A DNA stretch of 12,057 bases from Methanosarcinales archaeon (GCA_025464425.1 JAODGV010000022.1:1-12057); one strand, 5' to 3'. Positions 1 through 7,726 are shown, counted from the stretch's first letter. The notes: a model not told the origin generated them from the sequence alone. Made by a program: numbers and translations.

Positions 1-30
1 CTGCCCTGTGCTCATCTTATCTCAAGCTTG

Positions 31-57
31 ATAATAAGAAGATATAGAATATATATT
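31..57 (+). promoter_or_regulatory. Possible promoter upstream of leuD
   Basis: The 35 bases before the leuD start codon are almost entirely A and T, with several TATA-like words (for example at 41-48 and 50-57). No purine-rich ribosome-binding site lies before the ATG at 65. A leaderless or very short-leader transcript is possible, but no single TATA box sits at the ideal distance of about 25 bases, so the exact element is not identified. The first 30 bases of the window show no gene end that can be recognised. Confidence 0.25.
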
Positions 58-64
58 ACCAATT

Positions 65-550
65 ATGAGAGTCTGGAAATTTGGTGATGATATAGATACC
101 GACCAGATAATACCGGCAGAATACCTTACCACGGGCGACGCGGCAGAATTAGCCAGACACGCCTTCGCGAAACTCCGCCCGGAATTTTCAAAGGAGGTGA
201 AGAGGGGTGACATCATTGTAGCCGGTGCCAATTTCGGCTGCGGCAGTTCTCGTGAGCATGCCCCTCGTGCACTGGTGGGCGCGGGCATAAGCTGTGTAAT
301 CGCTAAGAGCTTCGCTCGTATATTCTTCCGCAACGCGATAAACATCGGGCTGCGAGTGATAGAAGCAGATCTTCGGGATATAGAGGATGGCGATGAGCTG
401 GCGATAGATTTCGAAACGGGCGTGATAAGAGACATTACCCGGGGTGTGGAATACACCTTCAAGCCCCTGCCGGAATTCATGCAGAAACTACTCGATAGTG
501 GTGGCTTGATCCCCTATCTCAAGAAGCAGCGGGCTATAAAGTCACAGTAG
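65..550 (+). CDS. leuD: 3-isopropylmalate dehydratase small subunit family (LeuD/HacB type)
   Basis: This is the small (swivel-domain) subunit of an aconitase-family hydro-lyase. It pairs with a 4Fe-4S large subunit to isomerise 2-isopropylmalate to 3-isopropylmalate in leucine synthesis, or a homologue such as homocitrate. The 161 residues match the usual archaeal length of about 160-170. Visible family marks are the N-terminal DDIDTDQIIPAEY stretch (8-20), the GCGSSREHAP motif (58-67) and SFARIFFRNAINIG (82-95). The substrate-specificity loop reads Tyr-Leu-Thr-Thr (20-23). As I recall, methanogen homoaconitase small subunits have YLRT there and isopropylmalate enzymes have other residues, so the exact substrate is uncertain. 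The large subunit is not in the window and may lie to the left. The ATG at 65 is the only sensible start; no ribosome-binding site precedes it. The 3' end overlaps the convergent dapL by 9 bases. Confidence 0.9.
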   Translation: MRVWKFGDDIDTDQIIPAEYLTTGDAAELARHAFAKLRPEFSKEVKRGDIIVAGANFGCGSSREHAPRALVGAGISCVIAKSFARIFFRNAINIGLRVIEADLRDIEDGDELAIDFETGVIRDITRGVEYTFKPLPEFMQKLLDSGGLIPYLKKQRAIKSQ

Positions 551-1711
551 CGCGTTTATTCGCTCACAGGCTTCCTCCAGCCTATTCACATCCATACATA
601 GCGATATGCGGATAAAACCCTCGCCATACTCACCGAAACCGATACCCGGAGTTGTCACCACACCCGCTCGTTCCAGCAGGAACATTGAGAACTCGATAGA
701 AGATGAAAACCCATCTGGTATGGGTACCCAGAGATAAAAAGTCGCACGGGGCTTATTCACACTTAGACCCGCAGACCTCAAACCCTCAACCATCACATCT
801 CGCCTCGCCCGGTATACCGCCAGATTAGCGCTTATACACTCCTGCGAACCCCTAAGAGCTGCTATGCCCGCTACCTGCACCGCCTGAAATGCACCGGAAT
901 CTATGTTCGTCTTCACCCCCTTCACTCCGTTCAATATCTCGGAATTGCCAACGGCAAAGCCTATTCGCCAGCCGGTCATGTTATATGTCTTGGACAATGA
1001 ATTGAACTCGATACCCACATCCTTCGCTCCTTTCACCGCAAGGAAGCTCGGCGCTTCATAACCATCAAATGTCAGCTCAGAGTAGGGGTTGTCATGTAAT
1101 ACTATAACATCATGCTCATATGCGAAATCCACCACCGACTTGAAGAAGTCAATATCAGCCGTAGCAGCAGTGGGGTTGTTCGGATAGTTGAGGAACATCA
1201 ATTTCGCTACCCTCGCTATATCGCTATCAATGGCATCAAGATCGGGCTTGAATTCGTTATCGGCTTTTAATGGCATGGTTACCGGTACCGAATCCGCCAT
1301 TATAGTCGCGTTACGGTAGACCGGGTATGCAGGATCGGGTACAAGTGCGCTATCACCCGGATTGAGGAATGCTATTGCGGAATGCGCGATACCCTCCTTT
1401 GAACCTATAAGTGTTAAAACCTCGCTATCCGGATCCAGCCGCACGTGCTTCCTGCTAAGATACCACTCCGCTACTGCCTCGCGGAATGCCTGCATACCCT
1501 CATATGATGGATACCTGTGGTTTGAAGGATCTTTCGCCGCTTCGCATAATGCAGCCACGATATGCGATGGTGTCGGCAAATCGGGATCGCCGATACCCAG
1601 ATCTATTACATCTATGCCCCTTCTCTCCGCTTCTCGCCTCTTACGATCTATCTCCGCAAAGAGGTAAGGTGGTAACCTGGTTATCCGGCTGGCATATCTG
1701 TACCTCATCAT
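542..1711 (-). CDS. dapL: LL-diaminopimelate aminotransferase (DapL2-like), class I PLP enzyme
   Basis: A 389-residue fold-type I aminotransferase, predicted to convert tetrahydrodipicolinate plus glutamate directly to LL-diaminopimelate in lysine synthesis. The PLP-binding lysine is Lys241 in SLSKTYNMTGWRIGF (238-252), a pattern typical of DapL2-type enzymes. Other active-site marks are YPNNPT (176-181), Asp207 and Tyr210 in HDNPY, the phosphate-binding Arg249, and Arg368 in FIRIS, the expected carboxylate-binding arginine. The N-terminal GIGDPDLPTP (39-48) is also typical of the family. The start is a double ATG (1711 and 1708) with no clear ribosome-binding site; either could be used. It is the last gene of the leftward run, 42 bases after pmbA, and its stop overlaps the end of leuD. 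Class I aminotransferases are easy to mis-assign, so another amino donor or acceptor is possible. Confidence 0.83.
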   Translation of the reverse strand: MMRYRYASRITRLPPYLFAEIDRKRREAERRGIDVIDLGIGDPDLPTPSHIVAALCEAAKDPSNHRYPSYEGMQAFREAVAEWYLSRKHVRLDPDSEVLTLIGSKEGIAHSAIAFLNPGDSALVPDPAYPVYRNATIMADSVPVTMPLKADNEFKPDLDAIDSDIARVAKLMFLNYPNNPTAATADIDFFKSVVDFAYEHDVIVLHDNPYSELTFDGYEAPSFLAVKGAKDVGIEFNSLSKTYNMTGWRIGFAVGNSEILNGVKGVKTNIDSGAFQAVQVAGIAALRGSQECISANLAVYRARRDVMVEGLRSAGLSVNKPRATFYLWVPIPDGFSSSIEFSMFLLERAGVVTTPGIGFGEYGEGFIRISLCMDVNRLEEACERINALL

Positions 1712-1733
1712 AATGTGAAAAGCCCTGCGGTAT

Positions 1734-1740
1734 CAAAAAA
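1734..1740 (-). terminator. Possible T-run terminator between pmbA and dapL
   Basis: Read on the minus strand, a run of six T follows the pmbA stop within the 42-base gap. Archaeal transcription can stop at such short T-tracts without a hairpin. It is weak evidence, and read-through into dapL is equally possible. Confidence 0.2.
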
Positions 1741-1753
1741 CTATGTTCCTTCC

Positions 1754-3103
1754 TCAAGATACTACTTTCAGCCGTGCGACCCTGACCGATGGAGTTACAA
1801 CATTATAAATCTGCCTGACATCCCTACCAAGCAGTTCTACATCACGCAATAGTTCCTGCATGTTACCCACGAGCATTACCTGCTTAACCGGGTACAGAGC
1901 CCCTTCTCTTATACCCCATGCATTCTGAGCGACGACCGAGAAATCGCCTGAGGCTCGTGATGCCGTATGTGCACCTATCACATCGTGTACATAAAGCCCC
2001 TCACGAATGTCCGCAAGTATATCCTCGTCCGTGTCAACCGCGTTTAAGATGAAATTTGTGGCACCTGGTACCGGTAGATTATCGTAGCTCCTTAACGCAT
2101 TGCCCGTGCTATCCACACCATCCTTGCTCGCAGTATATGAATCATACATGAAATTCTTCAGTACGCCCCTCTCCACAAGGGTCGTGGGCTGCATGGGCAC
2201 ACCCTCTCCATCCATCTTCCTGCTGTTCACACCCAGCGGCATAGTACCATCATCCACAATGTTGAGTATTCCGGAAGCCACTTCAGTATCCTTCTTACCG
2301 TAATACGGCGATTCTTTACGCTGCACGTGCTCGGCGCTCAGCTCGGGAATGAGCGTATAATCAAACAGGCTCTGAATCGCACGGGGCGAGAATACCACCG
2401 GTAACTCACCGGTCTCGATACGACTACCGCCGATGCTCTCCACGGCAATCCTCGCAGCTTCCCTGCCCAGCCATCGAAAATCCATCTCTGACAGCACTCT
2501 GCTCACTTTACCCTCACTACCAGGGCTATCCTGACCTGCGACAGCCGTCAGTCCCGCAGATATATAAGTGCCGGTATCATGGAGCTCAACACCCTCGGAA
2601 TTCATTATGTATGTTTCGTCATGCGCGGCTGCGACTGTCGCCTCCGGTAGCGATATTTCTTCCTTCGTCTCGTACTCTTTCGCACCCGCCAGCATCTCCA
2701 TACTGTATCCAATGGCATTCTCAGGGTCGCCCGCAAGAAGTTCCACTATCCGTGTATCGAAAATCTTGTCAGGACTCGTATAACGACCCATACACGGTAA
2801 TCCACCAAAATAAGGGTCAGCCTCTGATATCCGTGCCTGCTTCACCGCTCGCAACACGCATTCCTCCATCTCTGCCTTAGCCAGTCTGGTAGTATATGAG
2901 AAACCAATCCTGCGCCCTATCACCACTCTCACACCGATACCCACGCTTTTTACTCGCTTAACCGCCTTCACAGCACCTCGTTCAAGCTCTATACTGAGAA
3001 TATCACCACGCTCTCCATAGATCTCCGCATGGTCACTCAGCTCCTGCGCCTTCTTCAAGCCTGTGTGCATGATATCAAAAATATCACTATCCATCCTCTT
3101 CAT
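1754..3103 (-). CDS. pmbA: TldE/PmbA family protein (non-catalytic partner type of the TldD/TldE protease)
   Basis: A 449-residue member of the TldD/PmbA family. TldD and TldE form a heterodimeric protease in which TldD carries a zinc HExxxH motif and TldE lacks it; known roles include maturing ribosomally made peptides and degrading unfolded peptides. No HExxxH is present here, which points to the TldE/PmbA side. Supporting marks are the N-terminal AEIYGERGD region (26-34), a central YYGKKDTEVASG stretch and the characteristic C-terminal GDFSVVAQNAWGIREG (386-401). The ATG overlaps the metG stop as ATGA, and a G-rich stretch inside the metG end could help ribosome loading; a second ATG lies three codons in. 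No TldD partner is in the window. Family membership is certain; the substrate is unknown. Confidence 0.85.
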   Translation of the reverse strand: MKRMDSDIFDIMHTGLKKAQELSDHAEIYGERGDILSIELERGAVKAVKRVKSVGIGVRVVIGRRIGFSYTTRLAKAEMEECVLRAVKQARISEADPYFGGLPCMGRYTSPDKIFDTRIVELLAGDPENAIGYSMEMLAGAKEYETKEEISLPEATVAAAHDETYIMNSEGVELHDTGTYISAGLTAVAGQDSPGSEGKVSRVLSEMDFRWLGREAARIAVESIGGSRIETGELPVVFSPRAIQSLFDYTLIPELSAEHVQRKESPYYGKKDTEVASGILNIVDDGTMPLGVNSRKMDGEGVPMQPTTLVERGVLKNFMYDSYTASKDGVDSTGNALRSYDNLPVPGATNFILNAVDTDEDILADIREGLYVHDVIGAHTASRASGDFSVVAQNAWGIREGALYPVKQVMLVGNMQELLRDVELLGRDVRQIYNVVTPSVRVARLKVVS

Positions 3104-4743
3104 ACGCCCCTATTTTTATCAACTTCAATCCTGCGGAATAGCACTTTCGGCTTGTTCAACTTCTGACCACTTTCTATCGGCTTCATTAGCTCCTCAAGCT
3201 TCGTATCATGTACGTCCGTATCCATACCGAGTTGATACCACAATTCCGCCATCTTAGCCGGCATCACAGGCTCCAGCAGTACACACACTGATTTCAATAT
3301 CTGCAGAACGTTCTTTAATATCGTTCCACAGCGGCGTCTCGCATTCTCATCGCCTTTTATCAGATGCCAGGGCTCTTCACGCTGAAAATAGCTGTTACCA
3401 AAGTCTGCAAGCCCCATTGCAGCATCCACAAGCTTCTTGAACTCGTATTCCGCCATCGCACTCAGCACGCCATCACGCGCGGTCTCTATCGCCGTTCGCA
3501 CTTCCTCTTCTATCTCTCCCTCCGGTACCACACCGAAGTTCTTATAAGTGAAAGTAAGAACCCGATAAATGAGATTGCCGAGTATAGCCACCAGTTCGTT
3601 GTTCACTCGCATAAAGAACGAATCCCATGAGAAATCCAGTTCTTTCGTGTGGCTCGATTGCGTCAGCAGGTAATACCTCAGCGTGTCAGGATGGAACCGT
3701 TCGATGAACTCCTTCGCCCAGACCACGATACCCCTGCTCTTGGAGAATGTCTTACCTTCTATCTTCACCATGCCAGAAGCGACGACCGCATCAGGCAATG
3801 AATAGTCAGCTCCTTTCAGCATCGCGGGCCAGAAGATGCAGTGATGGTATATGATATCCGTACCGATGAAATGGACGATTGTGGCACCGTTGTTCTTCCA
3901 GTATCGCGCCCATTCATCACCGTCCACCCCGCGCTCTCGCAGCAACTCTTCCGTGAATGATATATACCCGATAGGAGCATCAACCCAGACATAAACAACC
4001 AGATCGTCACGCCCGGGGAATTTCACACCCCATTCCAGGTTCCTCGTTATACACCAGTCCCTCAGTTCTCGCTTCACCCATTCACGTGCATAATTGCGTG
4101 CATTCAGCGTGCCACCCAGATTGTCCAGATATGAAGACAGGAAATCAGCAAACGCAGACAGCCGGAAGAAGAAATGCTCCTGCTCCCTGAAAACCGCCTT
4201 AGAGCCACAGATCTTGCATCTCGGCTCCAGTATCTCGCCCGGTTCAATATGCTTGCCACAGCCCTGATCACACTCATCACCTCGTGCAACCGCACCACAG
4301 TGCGGGCATATACCCTCCACGTATCTATCCGGCAGGAAACGATTGCAGGTCTCACAATATGCCTGCTTCGTATTCTTACGGTAGACATATCCGCCTTCTA
4401 TAAGACGCTTCACTATCTCTTCCGTCATTCTGTGATTGGCTGGCGAATCTGTACGTCCATAATAGTCGAAGTCCAGATTAAGCGCCTCAAAAATCCGCTT
4501 GAAATGCTCATGGTATCTCTCGACCACCACATCGGGCGTTACGCCCTGCGATTCCGCACTCAACACTATCGGAGTACCATGCGTGTCTGAACCACTGATG
4601 AATATCACATTATAACCCATCTTACGGAGCATTCGGACATACACGTCAGCAGGCACATAAGTCCTCAGATGCCCTATGTGGCACTCACCATTGACATACG
4701 GCAGTGCAGAAGTGACCAGAACAGGTTTATCCCGTGGTAGCAT
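3100..4743 (-). CDS. metG: Methionyl-tRNA synthetase
   Basis: A class I synthetase that attaches methionine to initiator and elongator tRNA-Met in the cytoplasm. The chosen ATG at 4743 gives 547 residues and starts MLPRDKPVLVTSALPY, the usual beginning of the Rossmann fold. The HIGH signature is at 22-25. The zinc region has four Cys pairs: 130/133, 146/149, 158/162 and 176/179. The KMSKS loop reads KTFSKS (331-336), close to the archaeal/eukaryal KFSKS form. An in-frame TTG at 4788 would add 15 residues that do not resemble synthetase sequence, so I reject it. There is no C-terminal EMAP-II-like tRNA-binding domain; in archaea this is often a separate protein. The gene lies 56 bases after aspS and overlaps pmbA by 4 bases. 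Confidence 0.96.
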   Translation of the reverse strand: MLPRDKPVLVTSALPYVNGECHIGHLRTYVPADVYVRMLRKMGYNVIFISGSDTHGTPIVLSAESQGVTPDVVVERYHEHFKRIFEALNLDFDYYGRTDSPANHRMTEEIVKRLIEGGYVYRKNTKQAYCETCNRFLPDRYVEGICPHCGAVARGDECDQGCGKHIEPGEILEPRCKICGSKAVFREQEHFFFRLSAFADFLSSYLDNLGGTLNARNYAREWVKRELRDWCITRNLEWGVKFPGRDDLVVYVWVDAPIGYISFTEELLRERGVDGDEWARYWKNNGATIVHFIGTDIIYHHCIFWPAMLKGADYSLPDAVVASGMVKIEGKTFSKSRGIVVWAKEFIERFHPDTLRYYLLTQSSHTKELDFSWDSFFMRVNNELVAILGNLIYRVLTFTYKNFGVVPEGEIEEEVRTAIETARDGVLSAMAEYEFKKLVDAAMGLADFGNSYFQREEPWHLIKGDENARRRCGTILKNVLQILKSVCVLLEPVMPAKMAELWYQLGMDTDVHDTKLEELMKPIESGQKLNKPKVLFRRIEVDKNRGV

Positions 4744-4761
4744 TGATAAAATAGCTTGACA

Positions 4762-4786
4762 TACAAAGATAAAAAAGGAACAATGC
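4762..4786 (-). terminator. Possible T-rich terminator between aspS and metG
   Basis: The short gap after aspS reads, on the minus strand, as a T-rich tract containing six consecutive T (4771-4776) followed by more T-rich sequence. This could end some aspS transcripts. An A+T-rich stretch just before the metG ATG could equally be part of a metG promoter. Neither can be settled from sequence alone. Confidence 0.22.
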
Positions 4787-4799
4787 AAGCAGCGGATAT

Positions 4800-6098
4800 T
4801 CAGGGCACCAATCTTCTCCTGTCCCTCGGGAAAAGAACTACCTCCCTTATGTTCTCTATCCCCAGCATGCTCATGAGTAACCGCTCGATGCCGAGCCCCC
4901 AGCCCGCATGTGGCGGCATACCATAACGAAACGCATCGAGATAGAACTCAAAACTATCTGCACTCAGCCCTTTTGACTCTATCTGGCTTCGCAATAGCTC
5001 GTAGGAATGAACGCGCTGTGAGCCGGAGGCGAGTTCCAGCCGTGGATGCATGAGGTCAAACGCATTGCAGATATCGCTGCGGCGCTGTGACGGCTGGGCA
5101 TAAAACGGCTTCAATGCCAACGGCCATTCTGTGATGAAATAATGCTCGCCCATAATCCTGCCCAGCGCATGTTCTGCGGAAGTGCTGAGGTCTTCGCCCC
5201 ATTCTATCTGCTCACCAGAATCGGATAGCAGTTCTATCGCTTCATCATAGGTTATACGCCGGAAAGGCACCTTCGGCACTTCCAGTTCTATACCCAGCTT
5301 CGCCAGCCCGGGATAAGTGGCGATACGCTTGTAGACAAAAGCGATAAGCTCCTCCAGTAGCGCCATCACCTCCCTATCGCTCACAAATGCGACTTCGATA
5401 TCCATGGATGTCGCTTCGTTCAGGTGCTTCGTGGTATCATGCTCCTCAGCCCGGAATATAGGCGCGATCTCATACACACGATCAAACCCGGAAGCCATCA
5501 ATATCTGCTTGTACAGTTGCGGACTCTGGTTCAAGAACGCTTCTCGTTCAAAATAGGATATGGGGAATAGAGCGGTGCCGCCTTCGGTCGCTGCACTCAC
5601 TATCTTCGGGGTGTTTATCTCTACGAACCCACGTTCGTTGAAGAAATCGCGTATCGCTTTGAGCACTTCACTCCGAATGATGAAGATATGCTTTGTCCGC
5701 TCTCGCCTGAGATCCATGAACCTCGCATCCAGTCGCGTATCCAGCTCGGCACTCACCTTGTCCGTGGTGTCCAGCGGTAATTTTGGTGCAGCTTCACTCA
5801 GCACTTCCATACGCTCTGGTAGGATCTCATAGCCCGAAGGGGCTTTCTTCTCGCTCTTCACTATGCCATATATTGCCACTACCGATTCTCTCGGCACCCT
5901 CTTCGCACGTTCGAATAGTTCCGCATCTGTACTCTTGCGATGCAGTGTCACCTGCGCCAGTCCGCCGAAATCACGTACAATGAGGAAGAATACCCCGCCC
6001 AGGTCACGTTTCTCATGCACCCAGCCGGCAATACATACGCGTTCGCCGTCATCTGCTGCGCTCAGTTCGTTCGTGTATCTCCGGTTGCTCAGGTTCAT
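4800..6098 (-). CDS. aspS: Aspartyl-tRNA synthetase, archaeal type, predicted non-discriminating (Asp/Asn)
   Basis: A 432-residue class IIb synthetase with the expected archaeal length and no bacterial insertion domain. It has an N-terminal OB-fold anticodon-binding domain (about 18-100). The catalytic core contains motif 1 around GFVEINTPK (157-165), motif 2 with Arg216 in FRAEEHDTTKHLNE (215-228), and motif 3 GLGIERL (401-407, Arg406). It ends in FPRDRRRLVP, typical of archaeal AspRS. In the anticodon domain the discriminating Thermococcus enzyme has Trp26 and Lys85; here the aligned residues are His28 (GWVHEKRDLGG) and Pro87 (KKAPSGYE). Both are the residues reported for non-discriminating enzymes. 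It therefore probably makes Asp-tRNA-Asn as well, to be amidated by a GatCAB amidotransferase not seen here. Its ATG overlaps the stop of the upstream ATPase as ATGA, and no ribosome-binding site is visible, so translation may be coupled. Confidence 0.95.
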   Translation of the reverse strand: MNLSNRRYTNELSAADDGERVCIAGWVHEKRDLGGVFFLIVRDFGGLAQVTLHRKSTDAELFERAKRVPRESVVAIYGIVKSEKKAPSGYEILPERMEVLSEAAPKLPLDTTDKVSAELDTRLDARFMDLRRERTKHIFIIRSEVLKAIRDFFNERGFVEINTPKIVSAATEGGTALFPISYFEREAFLNQSPQLYKQILMASGFDRVYEIAPIFRAEEHDTTKHLNEATSMDIEVAFVSDREVMALLEELIAFVYKRIATYPGLAKLGIELEVPKVPFRRITYDEAIELLSDSGEQIEWGEDLSTSAEHALGRIMGEHYFITEWPLALKPFYAQPSQRRSDICNAFDLMHPRLELASGSQRVHSYELLRSQIESKGLSADSFEFYLDAFRYGMPPHAGWGLGIERLLMSMLGIENIREVVLFPRDRRRLVP

Positions 6099-7708
6099 CT
6101 TTTTGTAAGGATCTTGTTCAAAATTTCCTCAACTTTTTCCTTTTTATAGCCCAATTCATCGGATATCTTCTGCACATCCACTCTCTCTTCTTCACCAAGT
6201 TTGCGGATATAACCCAATATATCGAGGGTTATTTCCCTTTCGGTAACTTCTCTGAGTAGAGCTTCATACTCCTCTCTCTCCTTCTCCAGTCTCCTGTTAA
6301 TTAAAATTTCATCTATCTTCTCTTCATATTCCTTCTCTTCTTCCATTCTACTGATTTCTTCTGTGCCTTCCTTGCCCATCTCAATGACATAGCTGTTTGG
6401 TGTTTCAAATTCTTTGGAGTGTGAAGAGACGAAAATTTGCTTATCACTTCCTGAATAAACATCTTCGATGATATTGTACAGAATCCTCTGGTTTTCAGTG
6501 GACAATCCCCCCTCCGGTTCTTCAATGGCGATTATAGCGGAATCGAAGAGGATCATGTGTGCCAGATAAAGAAACAGGTCTTGAATACCCAGACCTTGAT
6601 TTTCAATAGGAAGAGCGTTAAAGCCTGTATCGAAGATTGCGAACACTTCTTCACGGAACTTTCTGATTTCAAGCTCTCCCAAATCACCATACGACCTGCT
6701 CCAAATACTATTAAATTTTTGAATGAGTTCTCGTTCTTTTTTGCCTGGTGATTCGATAAGCGAAGCCAATCTATCATAAAATCTATTGATATCAAAGATT
6801 TCTATTTGTTCCCCGCCTTTTTCAACGAAAGGACCCTTTGAAAAATATTCCTTATTTGGAATCAATATGAAATTCTCGGATATCTTCTCAAAGTAGTCCT
6901 TTACTATGCTGAAAGTCTTTGAAAAAGGCTCTATCAATCTATCTCTTGGTTCTCGAAGCATCTCTTTATATCGTTCAAATAGGGATAAAGCCTCTCTCCT
7001 TTTATTTGGGTCTTTTATTTCCTTTAGTCCGGTGGAATATCGTAAGAAGTCGTAGTATTCTGTATCACGAAAGCGACGTCTGAAGAAAGTGGGAGAAAGT
7101 ATCTTCGTATCGAGTCCTAAAAGAGACAATTGAGATAAAAAAGATTCAAAAGCTCTTTCCTCTTCCTCTCTTATTTTTTCCTTGATACTCCTCTCTAACC
7201 GTTTATATAAAATTTTGTATTTCCCATAATCAAACTCGTAATCAGAGTCGAAATCTTTGATTGAAACTCTAATATCGCTTGTTTCCTCGTTATAATTCAG
7301 ATACACGTTTAAACGCAACTTCTTTAGCGGTTTGAATGATTTTGACTGCCTGATAAACTCCTCTATTTTTATATCCCTGAAAATCTCTTCTTCGGTAACC
7401 ACCGAGCTAATATCCTCTATTCTCTCTCTAAGTAGATTAGTAGCTTCATCTGCATCGTAAAAATCCTCCTCCAGAGTCAGGTCAATCGTGATTTCAATTG
7501 GTTTGTATATATTCCTGTTGTAGAACATCGTGTCAGGCAAAAATATTTCATCGTTTTTAAGACAGAAAAAAGCCAGATGTAATCCCCGGAGTATATTTGA
7601 CTTGCCCACATTGTTTTTACCGAAAAATACATTAACCGGGTTCAAATTCTCGATCTTAAGCTCTTTGATACTCCGATAGTTTTTCATGGTAAATGCTTCG
7701 ATTTTCAT
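6095..7708 (-). CDS. ABC/OLD-type AAA ATPase with C-terminal coiled-coil and possible winged helix; A+T-rich
   Basis: A 537-residue ABC-class ATPase of the AAA_15/AAA_21 kind, the type found in SMC-like and OLD-like proteins. Motifs in order are the N-terminal ENYRSIK-like strand (MKNYRSIKEL, 8-17), Walker A GKNNVGKS (30-37), a long charged insert (about 85-350) with coiled-coil character, a signature-like ENQGLGIQD (369-377), Walker B IIAIEEPEGG (392-401) with catalytic Glu397, and the H-loop His430 in SSHS. After the core there is no TOPRIM nuclease. Instead a Glu/Lys/Arg-rich helix (about 455-490) leads to a segment resembling a winged helix (about 494-537). Base composition differs sharply from its neighbours, which suggests acquisition by transfer. 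The ATG at 7708 keeps the whole N-terminal strand; an internal ATG at 7687 would remove part of it. The stop overlaps the aspS start. The function is unknown; defence or DNA maintenance is possible but not shown. Confidence 0.85.
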   Translation of the reverse strand: MKIEAFTMKNYRSIKELKIENLNPVNVFFGKNNVGKSNILRGLHLAFFCLKNDEIFLPDTMFYNRNIYKPIEITIDLTLEEDFYDADEATNLLRERIEDISSVVTEEEIFRDIKIEEFIRQSKSFKPLKKLRLNVYLNYNEETSDIRVSIKDFDSDYEFDYGKYKILYKRLERSIKEKIREEEERAFESFLSQLSLLGLDTKILSPTFFRRRFRDTEYYDFLRYSTGLKEIKDPNKRREALSLFERYKEMLREPRDRLIEPFSKTFSIVKDYFEKISENFILIPNKEYFSKGPFVEKGGEQIEIFDINRFYDRLASLIESPGKKERELIQKFNSIWSRSYGDLGELEIRKFREEVFAIFDTGFNALPIENQGLGIQDLFLYLAHMILFDSAIIAIEEPEGGLSTENQRILYNIIEDVYSGSDKQIFVSSHSKEFETPNSYVIEMGKEGTEEISRMEEEKEYEEKIDEILINRRLEKEREEYEALLREVTEREITLDILGYIRKLGEEERVDVQKISDELGYKKEKVEEILNKILTKR

Positions 7709-7709
7709 C

Positions 7710-7721
7710 TTATTTCATCAT
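7710..7721 (-). other. Three-codon mini-ORF (Met-Met-Lys-stop) before the ATPase gene
   Basis: Reading leftward, the bases before the ATPase start spell ATG ATG AAA TAA and then G before the gene's own ATG. The purine-rich GAGGAG lies 5 bases before the first ATG of this tiny frame but 18 bases before the ATPase ATG. A ribosome loading there would finish one base from the real start and could re-initiate. If transcription starts near 7710, none of this would be in the mRNA. Confidence 0.35.
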
Positions 7722-7726
7722 ATTTT

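Noticed and set aside
1..64. The end of an upstream gene at the left edge
   Set aside because: One frame stops at 29-31 and another at 45-47, but the few residues seen do not match any family, so no partial gene is called.
4744..4788. A longer metG using TTG at 4788
   Set aside because: The extra 15 residues are hydrophobic and unlike any MetRS N-terminus, there is no ribosome-binding site, and the ATG at 4743 begins exactly at the usual start of the family.
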